64,000 bases of DNA from Hoeflea sp. (GTDB lineage Bacteria; Pseudomonadota; Alphaproteobacteria; Rhizobiales; Rhizobiaceae): positions 1 to 64,000 of the forward strand of contig JAHRFE010000005.1 in NCBI GenBank assembly GCA_019084245.1. Reading direction: 5' to 3'. Position numbers and translations under genes: made by a program. The notes under the pieces were generated by a model. That model worked only from the letters and a program-made list of their open reading frames with translations, was not told the DNA's origin and did no database searches. Within the stretch, counting starts at the first letter, position 1. Every line of letters starts with the position of its first letter. Shown here one piece after another: positions 38,734 to 48,373 of the stretch.

Positions 38734-40737
38734 TCAGGCCCGCGCGGCCCTCTCGGCGTCCTTGCGCAAGACGTCGGGCGGGGTCGCCTCCTTGACCAGT
38801 TGCGCAAGCGCCTCGTCGAGCGTCATCGCCACCTGATCGCGGCTGCCGAGACGGCGCACATTGACTGCGTTTTCTTCAGCTTCGCGCATTCCGCAGACGA
38901 GGATCACCGGCACCTTGGCCAGCGAATGCTCGCGGACCTTGTAGTTGATCTTCTCGTTGCGGAAGTCGGTCTCGACCTGAAGGCCAGCGTCGCGGAGCTT
39001 CTGGGCGACGCTTGCGCCATAGTCGTCGGCCTCCGAGGTGATCGTGGCGACCACCACCTGAAGCGGCGCGAACCACAGAGGCATGTGGCCGGCATGGCTT
39101 TCGATGAGAATACCGAGGAACCGCTCCAGCGACCCGCAGATCGCGCGGTGCACCATGACCGGCTGCTTCTTTTCCGAATCCGAGCCGATATAGAAGGCGC
39201 CGAAGCGCTCCGGCAGGTTGAAATCGACCTGAGTCGTGCCGCATTGCCATTCCCGGCCGATCGCATCGCGCAGGGTGTATTCGAACTTCGGCCCGTAGAA
39301 CGTGCCCTCGCCTTCATTGATGCCGGTCTTGATGCGCCCGCCGGAATCGGCGGCCATCTTGTCGAGCACCTTCCTGAGAATGTCCTCGGCGTGGTCCCAC
39401 ATGGCGTCCGTGCCGACCCGCTTTTCGGGCCTGGTGGCAAGCTTCACCACCACTTCCTCGAAGCCGAAGTCGCGGTAGACCGACATCATCAGATCGTTGA
39501 TCTTGAGACACTCCGCCTCAAGCTGCTCCTCGGTGCAGAAGATATGCGCGTCATCCTGGGTGAAGGCGCGGACCCGCATCAACCCGTGCAGGGCGCCAGA
39601 CGGCTCGTAGCGGTGCACATTGCCGAACTCCGCGAGCCGGATCGGCAGGTCGCGATAGGATTTGAGCCCGTGCTTGAAGATCTGCACATGGCCGGGGCAG
39701 TTCATCGGCTTAAGCGCGAAAATCCGGTTGTCGGCATTCAAGTCGTCGGGATTGGTGAAGGCATGGGCGGATTTCACCGCGAACATGTTCTCCTGGTACC
39801 AGCCCCAGTGGCCCGAGGTTTCCCACAGGCTCTTGTCGAGGATCTGCGGCGCGTTGACTTCTTCATAGTCACGATCGAGCCGGCGGCGCATATAGGCCAC
39901 CAGGTTCTGGAACATGCGCCAGCCCTTGGAGTGCCAGAATACGACGCCCGGCCCCTCGTCTTGGAAATGGAACAGGTCCATCTCGCGGCCGAGCCTGCGG
40001 TGGTCGCGCTTTTCGGCTTCTTCCAGCATGTGCAGATAGGCATCGAGCTCGGCCTGCTCGGCCCAGGCGGTGCCGTAGATGCGGGTCAGCATCGGGTTGT
40101 TGGAATCGCCACGCCAATAGGCGCCCGCCACCTTCATCAGCTTGAAGGCGGTGCCGATCTGGCCGGTCGACGCCATGTGCGGGCCGCGGCAGAGGTCGAA
40201 CCAGTCGCCCTGGCGGTAGATCTTGAGATCCTGGTCGGCGGGAATGGCCTCGATCAGCTCGACCTTGTAGCCCTCGCCCTTTTCCTCGAACACACGTCTC
40301 GCCTCGTCGCGCGACCAGACCTCCTTGGTGAAGGGCTTGTTGCGGGCGATGATCTCCTTCATCTTCTTCTCGATCACCGGCAGGTCTTCGGGCGTGAACG
40401 GCGCATTGCGGGCGAAATCGTAGTAGAAGCCGTTCTCGATCACCGGGCCGATGGTGACCTGGGTGCCGGGAAACAGCTCCTGCACGGCCTCGGCCATGAC
40501 ATGGGCGGTATCGTGCCGGATCAATTCGAGCGCGCGCGGGTCGGTGCGGGTGACGATTTCAAGCGCGCCGTCTCGAACGGGATCGCTCAGATCGGTGAGT
40601 TCACCGTCGAGCGCGATCGCCACCGCCTTCTTTGCGAGCGACTTGGAAATCGATTCGGCGACGTCGCGGCCGGTCGTTCCGGCGGGGTACTCGCGCTTCG
40701 AGCCATCGGGAAATGTGAGGGAAACGGCTGACGCCAT
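38734..40737 (-). CDS. thrS: Threonyl-tRNA synthetase
   Basis: A 667-residue class II synthetase that charges tRNA-Thr. It has the N-terminal TGS domain ([19 protein letters not shown]), the editing domain with [11 protein letters not shown] and DLCRGPH, and the catalytic core with [12 protein letters not shown], the motif 2 region [14 protein letters not shown] and motif 3 [12 protein letters not shown], then the anticodon domain. Full length, intact. Confidence 0.97.
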   Translation of the reverse strand: MASAVSLTFPDGSKREYPAGTTGRDVAESISKSLAKKAVAIALDGELTDLSDPVRDGALEIVTRTDPRALELIRHDTAHVMAEAVQELFPGTQVTIGPVIENGFYYDFARNAPFTPEDLPVIEKKMKEIIARNKPFTKEVWSRDEARRVFEEKGEGYKVELIEAIPADQDLKIYRQGDWFDLCRGPHMASTGQIGTAFKLMKVAGAYWRGDSNNPMLTRIYGTAWAEQAELDAYLHMLEEAEKRDHRRLGREMDLFHFQDEGPGVVFWHSKGWRMFQNLVAYMRRRLDRDYEEVNAPQILDKSLWETSGHWGWYQENMFAVKSAHAFTNPDDLNADNRIFALKPMNCPGHVQIFKHGLKSYRDLPIRLAEFGNVHRYEPSGALHGLMRVRAFTQDDAHIFCTEEQLEAECLKINDLMMSVYRDFGFEEVVVKLATRPEKRVGTDAMWDHAEDILRKVLDKMAADSGGRIKTGINEGEGTFYGPKFEYTLRDAIGREWQCGTTQVDFNLPERFGAFYIGSDSEKKQPVMVHRAICGSLERFLGILIESHAGHMPLWFAPLQVVVATITSEADDYGASVAQKLRDAGLQVETDFRNEKINYKVREHSLAKVPVILVCGMREAEENAVNVRRLGSRDQVAMTLDEALAQLVKEATPPDVLRKDAERAARA

Positions 40738-40893
40738 CTTGGTCTCTCCTTGGTCCAGTCCCGCCTACGAACGCGGGTGGTTGAGTGGATAATGTGTGCG
40801 CGGAGGCGTTTACGCGATTTGGATAGAGCGGGCAAGGTTTTCTGCCTAATGCTATACCGCTCTCCGCTTCCATAAGAGATGTGGCGGAGAGGC

Positions 40894-41235
40894 CTATTTC
40901 GCTGCCGCGCAATGGCGTCCGACCGCAACAAACCGCCAGGGCGCCCACCACACAAGCCGCGCGTCAAGGATCTCGGGCACATTGTCGATGCCGTGGGTGC
41001 CGCCCGGGCCGCAGCGACCGACCCGGAACAGCGCCATCCATCCGCCTTTCCACAACCCATGGCGGGCAATCGCCTCATAGGCATATTCCGAACAGGTCGG
41101 CAGATGCCGGCAGGAATTGCCGATGAAGCCGGACAATGTCAGCTGATAGAGCCGCACGAAACCGGTGCCGAACAGCCGCCCGGGTGTTTTCGGCCAGGGG
41201 CCGGAGTAGTTACGACCGGCTGCAGACGAACTCAT
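40894..41235 (-). CDS. yidD: Membrane protein insertion efficiency factor YidD
   Basis: A 113-residue small protein that helps YidC insert membrane proteins. It has the family signature LYQLTLSGFIGNSCRHLPTC, SEYAYEAI and GRCGPGGTHGIDNVP, with the conserved Cys. Its ATG shares one base with the stop of the NifU-like gene (TGATG), so translation is coupled. An N-terminal ~20-residue extension is Pro/Gly-rich. Confidence 0.95.
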   Translation of the reverse strand: MSSSAAGRNYSGPWPKTPGRLFGTGFVRLYQLTLSGFIGNSCRHLPTCSEYAYEAIARHGLWKGGWMALFRVGRCGPGGTHGIDNVPEILDARLVWWAPWRFVAVGRHCAAAK

Positions 41236-41684
41236 CAGGCGGCGTCTTCTTTCGATCGCCGGGCGTCGATCTGGTCGAGGCAGTCGACCACGGCGTCGAA
41301 GGTCAGGAGCGTCGAGGCGTGCCGGGCGCGGTAGTCGCGCACCGGCTCCAGGAACTTGAGGTCGGCGAAGCGGCCTTCGGGCGCCGGGCCGTTTTCCTTG
41401 AGCATCCGGCGCATGGTGTCGCGGACGTCGCGCAATTCCTGAGCGCTCGCGCCGATGATGTTGCGCGCCATGATTGACGAGGATGCCTGGCCGAGCGCGC
41501 AGGCCTTCACGTCATGGGCGAAGTCGGCGACCCGGTCGCCATCCATCTTGAGCCAGACCTTGACCTTTGAGCCGCAGAGCTTCGAATGGGCAGACGCTTC
41601 CGCATCCGCGTCTTCCAGCGTACCAATTCGTGGAATATTGCCGGCGAAATCCAGAATCCGGGCGTTGTAGACATCGTCAATCAT
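41235..41684 (-). CDS. NifU/IscU-like iron-sulfur scaffold protein
   Basis: A 149-residue protein of the NifU N-terminal (IscU) family. The three Cys expected for cluster assembly are seen: SKLCGSKVKVW, VKACALGQASSS and AVVDCLDQ. The start is ATG 41684 (MIDDVYNARILDFAGNI). It precedes yidD in an overlapping pair. This is the divergent rhizobial form rather than housekeeping IscU, since no isc/suf genes are nearby. Confidence 0.88.
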   Translation of the reverse strand: MIDDVYNARILDFAGNIPRIGTLEDADAEASAHSKLCGSKVKVWLKMDGDRVADFAHDVKACALGQASSSIMARNIIGASAQELRDVRDTMRRMLKENGPAPEGRFADLKFLEPVRDYRARHASTLLTFDAVVDCLDQIDARRSKEDAA

Positions 41685-41991
41685 CAGTTCGGACCTTTTT
41701 GCGCGTTCTGGCCTGACATTTCCGCCCGTTCCATCGGGGCTGCGACACGAGATGACGGCGCCCCACCTCGACGCGCGCCTTTCAATCATTATATAGTGTT
41801 TGTCAGGCGTTCGGCAAAACCTGTTTGCTCAAGCGCGCCTGATGGGAAACCGTGCCGGAAGGTTGATCACCTGAAAGCCCCGGAACCCGCAGGGCAAGAC
41901 GTGCGAAGTGATCCCGCACAATTGTCCGTGAGCGTGGTCCGTTTGAAAACGAAACGCGTAAAGGGTGCATCACCCTACGGAGACTGCGAAC

Positions 41992-42600
41992 ATGGATGCC
42001 ATCGTCAACAATCTGTCCGTCACGGACAACGACAACCGCCCCACCCAGGCCGAAGCCGAGGCTGCGGTGCTGACCCTGCTGCGCTGGATTGGCGACGATG
42101 TGGCCCGCGAAGGCCTGATCGACACGCCCATGCGCGTGGCCAAGGCCTACAAGGAGCTGTTCTCCGGCTATGATCAGGACGCCGAGGAAGCGCTGGGCCG
42201 TACCTTCGAGGAAGTCGCGGGCTATGACGATATCGTTCTGATCAAGGACATTCCGTTCTTCTCCCACTGCGAGCACCACATGGTGCCGATCATCGGCAAG
42301 GCGCATGTCGCCTATCTGCCGGACGGCAAGGTCGTGGGCCTGTCCAAGATCGCCCGCGTCGTCGATATCTTCGGCCGCCGCCTGCAGACCCAGGAAACCA
42401 TGACGGCGCAGGTCGCCCATGCCATCGACGACACCTTGCGTCCGCGCGGCGTGGCGGTGATGATCGAGGCTGAACACATGTGCATGGCGATGCGCGGCAT
42501 TCAGAAGCAGGGCTCGACAACCATCACCACGACCTTTACAGGCGCGTTCAAGACGGATCCGCATGAACAGGTCCGCTTCATGACATTGATCCGGGGTTGA
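41992..42600 (+). CDS. folE: GTP cyclohydrolase I
   Basis: A 202-residue enzyme converting GTP to dihydroneopterin triphosphate, first step of folate synthesis. It has [18 protein letters not shown] with the zinc Cys and His residues, [19 protein letters not shown], and [14 protein letters not shown] with the second zinc Cys. ATG 41992 has CGGAGA upstream. hisI follows after 28 bp. Confidence 0.97.
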   Translation: MDAIVNNLSVTDNDNRPTQAEAEAAVLTLLRWIGDDVAREGLIDTPMRVAKAYKELFSGYDQDAEEALGRTFEEVAGYDDIVLIKDIPFFSHCEHHMVPIIGKAHVAYLPDGKVVGLSKIARVVDIFGRRLQTQETMTAQVAHAIDDTLRPRGVAVMIEAEHMCMAMRGIQKQGSTTITTTFTGAFKTDPHEQVRFMTLIRG

Positions 42601-42628
42601 TGGACAGCCCCTGACATCAGGGGGTCCC

Positions 42629-43078
42629 ATGACCGGCAGCGGAACACAAACCAGCGAGACCAAGGCGGCGCTTGAGGAAGGCGCCGTTCTTTCACCGCGT
42701 TTTGACTCGAACGGGCTGATCACCGCCGTTGTCACCGACAGCGGCGACAACGCGGTGCTGATGCTGGCGCACATGAACGCTGAAGCGCTGCGGCTGACCA
42801 TCGAGACCGGAATCGCCCATTACTGGAGCCGGTCGCGCCAGAGCCTTTGGAAGAAGGGCGAAACCTCCGGCAATGTCCAGATGGTCGAAGAGATCCGGAT
42901 CGACTGCGATCAGGACGCGGTGCTGCTCAAGGTGCGCGTTGGCGGTTCGGATACCACCTGCCACACCGGACGCCGGTCGTGCTTTTATCGCAAGATTGTC
43001 AGCGGTGACGGCGGACCGCAACTCGTAACCGATTCGAGCCCGCTGTTCGATCCCGCAACAGTCTACACCGATCATTAG
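42629..43078 (+). CDS. hisI: Phosphoribosyl-AMP cyclohydrolase
   Basis: A 149-residue zinc enzyme opening the purine ring of PR-AMP in histidine synthesis (step 3). It has [30 protein letters not shown] and WKKGETSGN, and the metal Cys in [11 protein letters not shown] and [13 protein letters not shown]. It is the single-domain type without a HisE fusion, as usual in alphaproteobacteria. It follows folE closely. Confidence 0.97.
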   Translation: MTGSGTQTSETKAALEEGAVLSPRFDSNGLITAVVTDSGDNAVLMLAHMNAEALRLTIETGIAHYWSRSRQSLWKKGETSGNVQMVEEIRIDCDQDAVLLKVRVGGSDTTCHTGRRSCFYRKIVSGDGGPQLVTDSSPLFDPATVYTDH

Positions 43079-43189
43079 CCAGATTGCTCCATTTTGAGGC
43101 AGATTCGACATCCTTCATCAATTTGAAACCCATTGCTGGTGTCATTACATCAAACACTGGGGGAGTGTTCGGCGGGAAGGACTGAGTTG

Positions 43190-44164
43190 ATGCTGAACTG
43201 GAACATGAACCGAACAACCGAGCCTGCCCTTGCGGCGCAGGCAATCCCTGTCAAGGCGGCGACGCCTGTGAGCGCCATGCACCAGAAGCTGCCAGAGAAA
43301 CCACGTATTGCGCTCGCGCTCGGCGGCGGCGCCGCGCGTGGATGGGCTCATATAGGGGTTCTGCGCGCTCTGGACGAAGCCGGCGTCGAGGTCTCGATGA
43401 TTGCCGGAACCTCGATCGGCGCGCTGGTTGGCGGCTGTTACCTTGCCGGGCGGCTCGATGAACTCGAAACCTTTGCCCGCAGCCTGACCATGCGCCGCAT
43501 AGCCGGCCTTCTCGATTTCGCCATAGGCGGCGGCGGCCTGTTCGGCGGCATGCGCTTGAATGACCGCATGCAGGAGCACCTCATCGGCGTCAATATCGAG
43601 GATCTCGACCGCACCTTTGTCGCGGTCGCAGCCGAACTCAACACCGGCCACGAAGTCTGGATCTCGTCCGGCTCGCTCATCACCGGCATTCGCGCATCCT
43701 ATGCCCTGCCCGGAATTTTCGAACCGGTCCGCTGCAACAACCGCACGCTGCTTGATGGCGCGCTGGTCAATCCGGTGCCGGTATCGGTCTGCCGGGCGCA
43801 TGAGCAGCCGCTCGTCGTCGCTGTGAACCTGCATTATGATCTCTATGGCCGCTCGGCGGTGATCAAACACACGGCAAGCGAGCCGGTCTTGGACGAGACC
43901 AGCCAGGACAAACGCAAGAGGCCGCGTGAAAGCCGCCTCGGCATGACAGCCGTCATGGTTCAGGCCTTCAACATCATCCAGGACCGGATTTCGCGGGCCC
44001 GTCTCGCAGGCGATCCACCGGATATGTCGCTGCACCCGCGGCTGGCGGATATCGGCCTGTCGGAGTTTCACCGCGCCAGCGAAGCCATAGATCGTGGCTA
44101 CCAGGAAGCTTCCGCCAAGCTCGGCGAAATCACCCGGATGCAGGCCGCCATCGGTCCGCTCTGA
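43190..44164 (+). CDS. Patatin-like phospholipase
   Basis: A 324-residue serine hydrolase of the patatin/RssA type. It shows the oxyanion loop ALGGGAARGWAHIGVL, nucleophile GTSIG and the catalytic Asp in LLDGALVNPVPV, the Ser-Asp dyad of the family. Residues beyond ~250 are a charged linker and helical tail. ATG 43190 has GGAAGGA upstream. It probably acts on membrane lipid acyl esters. Confidence 0.9.
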   Translation: MLNWNMNRTTEPALAAQAIPVKAATPVSAMHQKLPEKPRIALALGGGAARGWAHIGVLRALDEAGVEVSMIAGTSIGALVGGCYLAGRLDELETFARSLTMRRIAGLLDFAIGGGGLFGGMRLNDRMQEHLIGVNIEDLDRTFVAVAAELNTGHEVWISSGSLITGIRASYALPGIFEPVRCNNRTLLDGALVNPVPVSVCRAHEQPLVVAVNLHYDLYGRSAVIKHTASEPVLDETSQDKRKRPRESRLGMTAVMVQAFNIIQDRISRARLAGDPPDMSLHPRLADIGLSEFHRASEAIDRGYQEASAKLGEITRMQAAIGPL

Positions 44165-44194
44165 CACGGGCCTCGAGCAGGACAGCGCGGCGCA

Positions 44195-44623
44195 TCAGCT
44201 CGCGATATAGGCCTTGATTTCCGCGGCTTCGCGCTCGACATCCTCGATCCGGCGGCGCACCACGTCGCCGATCGATATGATCCCGACAAGCTTCCCATCC
44301 TCTTCCACCGGCAAATGCCGGAAGCGGCCGTTGGTCATCAACTCCATGACCTGATTGACGGAGTGCGACTGGCCGCAGGTTGTGACCTTTGATGTCATGA
44401 TAGCCGAAATCGGCGCAGTCAAAGCCTTGGCGCCTTTGGTGGCGACGGCGCGGACAATGTCGCGCTCCGAGAGAATGCCTGCAATCCTGCCACCAGGGCC
44501 GGTGACCACCACCGCGCCGATCTTGTTCTCCGCAAGGAAGCGGACCGCCTCCTCCGTGCCCATCGACGGGCTGACGGTAACGACGTCACGGCCCTTCTGG
44601 TCGAGTATCTGTTTGACAGTCAT
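44195..44623 (-). CDS. Two-CBS-domain protein
   Basis: A 142-residue protein with a tandem CBS pair: first MTVKQILDQKGRDVVTVSP...GILSERDIVRAVA, second ISAIMTSKVTTCGQ...GIISIGDVVRRRI. Such stand-alone pairs bind adenosyl nucleotides and act as sensors of energy state. The start is ATG 44623 (GGAGGA upstream), although the frame is open to 44776. The partner protein is unknown. Confidence 0.9.
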   Translation of the reverse strand: MTVKQILDQKGRDVVTVSPSMGTEEAVRFLAENKIGAVVVTGPGGRIAGILSERDIVRAVATKGAKALTAPISAIMTSKVTTCGQSHSVNQVMELMTNGRFRHLPVEEDGKLVGIISIGDVVRRRIEDVEREAAEIKAYIAS

Positions 44624-44802
44624 GCAGTCCTCCTTCCGCAAGAATGCTTCGAATACCCCATGTCTTTGGCGCATCCGCATAGGAGCAGCATGGTGCGCCC
44701 GATGCCACCTGTTTGCAAGCCTTTGGATGCTGGGCCATTCCGGCCGCTGCCCAGCCCGGACCGGTCCCTGTGTCACCCGATTGCGGGCCGAGACGGCTGG
44801 CG

Positions 44803-45537
44803 TTAGCGGCGGTCGATTGGATCAAACAGGGAAAACGCGAGAAAGCCGAACAGGAACCCGCCGACATGGGCTTCCCAGGCAATCGCTGAATCCACCATTC
44901 CGAAGGAGAAGCCGACGGCGGTCAGCAGATTGATCCCGAACCAGACGGCGAGGAAGGCAACCACCGTGCGGTTGCTCAACGAGTGAACGATGGATGTCCG
45001 TGGATTGAGATGCGCCCGGTCCCGGCGAAAGCCGCTGTTTCCGAAGGCGAACCGCGCGGCCGCGCCCATCAAGGCCGAGACGACGCCGGAGGCGCCGACC
45101 ATGACGCTCTGATCGCCCCAGTGAAAGACAAGAAAAAGCGCCGCAGACGCGATCGCGCCCGCAAACCAGAACACCAGGAACCGGACCCATCCGATGCGTC
45201 GGGCGATGATCGAGCCAAAGGCTGCCAGCCAGAAGGAATTCAGCGCCAGATGCGCATAGCCGCCATGCAGCAGGGAATAGGTGAAAGGTGACCACAGATA
45301 CGGCCCGACCTGGCCGGAGATCAGAACCGAATAGCGCTGCGGAATGAAGGCCCCCTGCAAAATGATTTCCAGCACGGCCCGCTCAGGCAAAAAGGAATCG
45401 AGTGCAACCTGAATGGCCACCATCACCAGGAGGATGGCCAGGACAACATTGGGAATGTTGAAAATCGGTTCGTGACCCGGACGGTCCGGTTCGGCATATC
45501 GTGGGTCAGGATCTTGTCGATCGGGTTCGTGGGTCAT
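44803..45537 (-). CDS. Rhomboid-family intramembrane serine protease
   Basis: A 244-residue protein with about six transmembrane helices. The catalytic dyad is Ser in MVGASGVVSALMG and the later His (WEAHVGGFLFG), with the HLALNSFWL helix supplying the conserved His-Asn. It cuts transmembrane substrates within the bilayer. A polar ~35-residue N-terminus is present. ATG 45537 is chosen; 45573 is also open. Confidence 0.9.
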   Translation of the reverse strand: MTHEPDRQDPDPRYAEPDRPGHEPIFNIPNVVLAILLVMVAIQVALDSFLPERAVLEIILQGAFIPQRYSVLISGQVGPYLWSPFTYSLLHGGYAHLALNSFWLAAFGSIIARRIGWVRFLVFWFAGAIASAALFLVFHWGDQSVMVGASGVVSALMGAAARFAFGNSGFRRDRAHLNPRTSIVHSLSNRTVVAFLAVWFGINLLTAVGFSFGMVDSAIAWEAHVGGFLFGFLAFSLFDPIDRR

Positions 45538-45619
45538 CGTGCAGGCGCATCCTTCTACGGACATATCCGTCAAAGCGAGGAGTAGAGCCCGCGTCGCACA
45601 CTGGCAACGCCATCAGCGC

Positions 45620-45720
45620 AAAAAAAAGCCGCTCGCCAGAAGCGAACGGCCGGTCGAGTCCCCTCGTCCAAAATTGTGCTGAAGGACATTCCCTTCTGAA
45701 GTGATGACCCAAGATGGCAC
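45620..45720 (-). ncRNA. Candidate small RNA upstream of the rhomboid gene
   Basis: On the minus strand a terminator stem (GCCGTTCGC/GCGAGCGGC, one G-U pair, 5-nt loop; 45628-45650) is followed by eight U (45627-45620). No minus-strand gene ends here, so the terminator needs its own transcript. Just upstream lies another small hairpin (AGAAGG-GAATGT-CCTTC type). The 5' end is a guess and no promoter was placed. The rest of 45538-45884 shows no gene. Confidence 0.45.
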
Positions 45721-45884
45721 GGCACAGGTCGGGCGGCAATCGAAAGCAAAAATTAACCTTAATGGCGTCGCCGTGGCATGGTTCTCGCTTTGCTAACGTC
45801 ACAACCGCTTTGCGGATCCGGTGTGTGCCAGAATGGCGCAGATCCGGTCCGAAATTCGAATTCCGGCTACAGGGTGCCAGCGAA

Positions 45885-46508
45885 ATGAAACACAAGAACA
45901 GCCTTCAGCTCTTTGAGTACTGGATGGCCAAACGCGGCAAGCGGGTGGCGCCAAACCGTACCGACATCGAACCGGCCGATATCCGCGAGGTGCTGCCTCA
46001 TGTCTTCATCTGCGACCTCAATGCAGACCTTCAACTCAGCTTCAGGCTCGCCGGCACCGCGTTGTGTTCGCTGTGCTGCCGTGAACTGAAGGGATCGACC
46101 TTCGGCGCGCTGTGGCTTGCCGACGGTGTCCGAAACGCCTCGCGGACAGGTGCAGCGGTGGCAACCCGCGCCACACCGGCGGTGCTGTCGCTCGACGTCC
46201 TGAGCACCGGCGGTCGCGTGACGCAAGCCGAGATGCTGTTGCTGCCGATCACCGGCCCCACCGGGGAACATGACCGGCTGATCGGCTTGCTGTCGCTGTT
46301 CAAGCCGCCCTATTGGGTCGGCCATGATCCCCTCGCCGGATTTTCCACCACCGGCATCCGCTTCATCGATCCGTCGCGGGATCCGGTGTTCCTGGCAAAT
46401 CGTCCGGAAGTCGGCCTGTCTTCGGCTGCGAATGTCATGCGAACCCAGGCCCTTGAAAGCCGGAAAGTGGCGCATCTGGTGGTGCTGGATGGTGGACGGC
46501 GCGATTAA
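45885..46508 (+). CDS. PAS-domain protein (PAS_5 family)
   Basis: A 207-residue cytoplasmic protein. The FEYWMAKRGKRVAPNRTDIEP start and IREVLPHVFICDL are characteristic of the PAS_5 family found in alphaproteobacteria; the PAS fold covers about residues 20-150. No output domain is seen. It stands before the PilZ gene, so both may serve the same signalling pathway. ATG 45885 is the start. Confidence 0.8.
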   Translation: MKHKNSLQLFEYWMAKRGKRVAPNRTDIEPADIREVLPHVFICDLNADLQLSFRLAGTALCSLCCRELKGSTFGALWLADGVRNASRTGAAVATRATPAVLSLDVLSTGGRVTQAEMLLLPITGPTGEHDRLIGLLSLFKPPYWVGHDPLAGFSTTGIRFIDPSRDPVFLANRPEVGLSSAANVMRTQALESRKVAHLVVLDGGRRD

Positions 46509-46597
46509 CGTGTGTTGGCCAGCGGATGCTTACCCAATGTTAACAATGGGCGGCATAGGATGCTTCAAAGAAATCATCCGGAATCGACAAGGCTGCT

Positions 46598-47209
46598 ATG
46601 TTGACCGTGAACTCCACATCGCACTACTACGCTCCACCCGAAGCGCCCGAACGGAAATATAGCCGGGTTTCCATCTCGGTTCAGGGCCGTTTCATGCGTG
46701 CCGATCATTCCGAACATGACTGCATCGTCGACACCATGTCGCCCTTCGACGCGGTGATATCGACCGGAAACCGCCCGGAAGTGGGCGAGCGCATCGTTGC
46801 CTATCTCGATTACATTGGCCGTATTGAAGGCAAGGTGACGGAGACATCGATCCGCTCCTTCACGATTTCGCTCAATGCAACGGACCGCAAGCGCGACAAG
46901 CTGTCGGCGCAGCTGACCTGGCTTGCCAACAAGCACGAGCTCGGGCTGCCCGAGGATCGCAGGCACGAGCGCGTGGCGCCAAGCAATCCGATGTCCGAAA
47001 TCCGCCTCGATGACGGACGGCGCTACCCTTGCCGCATCATCGACCTGTCCGTGTCAGGCGCTGCCGTGGAAATCGATGTGCGTCCCGCCTTCGGCACGAT
47101 GGTTGTGCTTGGAAACATGCGCGGCCGCGTTGTCCGGCATTTCCAGGAAGGCATCGCCATGGAATTCATGACGTTCCAGCCTGAAGACGCGATTAACAAG
47201 CTGTCCTGA
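46598..47209 (+). CDS. Tandem PilZ-domain protein (c-di-GMP receptor-like)
   Basis: A 203-residue protein with two PilZ domains. The second has the full c-di-GMP motifs RRHERVAP (RxxxR) and DLSVSGAAVEI (DxSxxG). The first has RKYSRVSISV but lacks a clear DxSxxG (DTMSPFDAVI). It probably binds cyclic di-GMP and controls surface or motility behaviour. It ends with its own terminator and is followed by a cysteine peptidase gene. Confidence 0.88.
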   Translation: MLTVNSTSHYYAPPEAPERKYSRVSISVQGRFMRADHSEHDCIVDTMSPFDAVISTGNRPEVGERIVAYLDYIGRIEGKVTETSIRSFTISLNATDRKRDKLSAQLTWLANKHELGLPEDRRHERVAPSNPMSEIRLDDGRRYPCRIIDLSVSGAAVEIDVRPAFGTMVVLGNMRGRVVRHFQEGIAMEFMTFQPEDAINKLS

Positions 47210-47283
47210 CGCCTGACGGAAAAGTTGAACCCGTTTCACGGTGTTCTTTTGTCTACGCCGTCGCAAATCACGCACGGACAACC

Positions 47284-47311
47284 AAACCGGCCTCCAGGAG
47301 CCGGTTTTTTT
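47284..47311 (+). terminator. Rho-independent terminator after the PilZ gene
   Basis: AACCGGC and GCCGGTT form the stem (with a CTCC/GGAG inner helix and one bulge), followed by seven T. It lies 75 bp after the stop of the PilZ gene. Bases 47312-47577 are AT-rich, have no gene and probably hold the promoter of the next gene. Confidence 0.8.
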
Positions 47312-47577
47312 GTGCCTGCCGTAACCTGGCTTGACGACAGCCGAACTCCCACGTCCAATACCCCGAAACGGCACCGACATCCGGCGGCTGCGCGGGAGAG
47401 CCTGCTTATGGTTGCCAAAAGCTTGCAGCAATATTCAGTATTTTATACTTGTTTTGTTATATTTTTCATTTCATTTGAATAGTATTGATCTCACATTTGA
47501 ACTTACTTATACTGTTATTTTTTGGCTGATCTCAAATATTGAATGTCATTGTTTCCTCATAACGGGGAGACGCAAAA

Positions 47578-48192
47578 ATGAACACACACATTCAAGTACT
47601 GGGGAAGTTTGCCGCAGCCTGTGGCCTGGTTTTCACCTTCACAACCGCCAGCATGGCAACGCCGACCAATCTGGTTCCGGTCGGCAAGACCAGTCCGCCA
47701 ATCGGTCATTACGAGTTCTGCAAGACCTATTCGAGCGAATGCGGGGCACTGGGCCGAGACCAGGGGCCGATGCAACTGACGCGCAAGCGCTGGGCGCAGA
47801 TGCTTGAGATCAACACGCGTGTCAACCAGGCGATCACGCCCGACACCGATCTCAACATCTATGGCGTAGAGGAATTGTGGGCTTACCCGCGAACCGTCGG
47901 CGACTGCGAAGACTATGTTCTGCTCAAGCGGCACATGCTGATGGAAATGGGGTTTTCGGCGCAAGATCTGCTGATCACCGTCGTGTTGCAGCAAAATGGC
48001 GACGGTCACGCTGTGCTGACTGTGCGGACCGACTATGGCGACTACATTCTCGACAACATGCGCGGTGATGTCCGCCTCTGGTCTGAAACCGGCTACACAT
48101 TCGTCAAGCGCCAATCGTCCGAACATGCGGCGCGATGGACCAAGCTTGGACCGGGCAATGCCGCCACCGCCGTCGGCGCTGTGAGCAACTGA
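47578..48192 (+). CDS. Bacterial transglutaminase-like cysteine peptidase (BTLCP)
   Basis: A 204-residue exported protein with a signal peptide (ACGLVFTFTTASMA). The papain/transglutaminase core has Cys in TVGDCEDYVLLKR, His in GDGHAVLTV and Asp in ILDNMRG. This is the BTLCP family that includes LapG, a periplasmic protease in cyclic-di-GMP-controlled adhesion. Its PilZ neighbour fits such a theme, but no LapD-like or adhesin gene is here. ATG 47578 has GGGGAGA upstream. Confidence 0.88.
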   Translation: MNTHIQVLGKFAAACGLVFTFTTASMATPTNLVPVGKTSPPIGHYEFCKTYSSECGALGRDQGPMQLTRKRWAQMLEINTRVNQAITPDTDLNIYGVEELWAYPRTVGDCEDYVLLKRHMLMEMGFSAQDLLITVVLQQNGDGHAVLTVRTDYGDYILDNMRGDVRLWSETGYTFVKRQSSEHAARWTKLGPGNAATAVGAVSN

Positions 48193-48242
48193 TCACCGGG
48201 TCCGGGCCATCGCCGCGGGGGCGGTCCGGATCTTGAGAATTG

Positions 48243-48265
48243 CCGGCCGCACGGTGTGCGGCCGG
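48243..48265. repeat. Perfect hairpin in the 3' region of the BTLCP gene
   Basis: CCGGCCGCAC (48243-48252) pairs with GTGCGGCCGG (48256-48265) around a GGT loop. It precedes the terminator at 48319-48356. The segment 48193-48318 has further GC hairpins and could be a long structured 3' UTR or a small RNA. Confidence 0.55.
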
Positions 48266-48318
48266 TTCCGAGTGGGCCTAGGTCGAGTCCCCATGCTTCC
48301 CCGCAACGGCCAGGCCTT

Positions 48319-48356
48319 GAGCCGATCCCAATGTCCCCTGGGATCGGCTCTTTTTT
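48319..48356 (+). terminator. Strong intrinsic terminator
   Basis: GAGCCGATCCCA (48319-48330) and its perfect complement (48339-48350) form a 12-bp stem with an 8-nt loop, then six T. It ends the plus-strand transcript of the cysteine peptidase before the convergent carbonic anhydrase gene. Confidence 0.92.
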
Positions 48357-48373
48357 GTGCCAGGCAGGCAGCG

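Noticed and set aside
38725-40731. 668-codon plus-strand frame opposite thrS
   Set aside because: Shadow of thrS; no recognisable motif.
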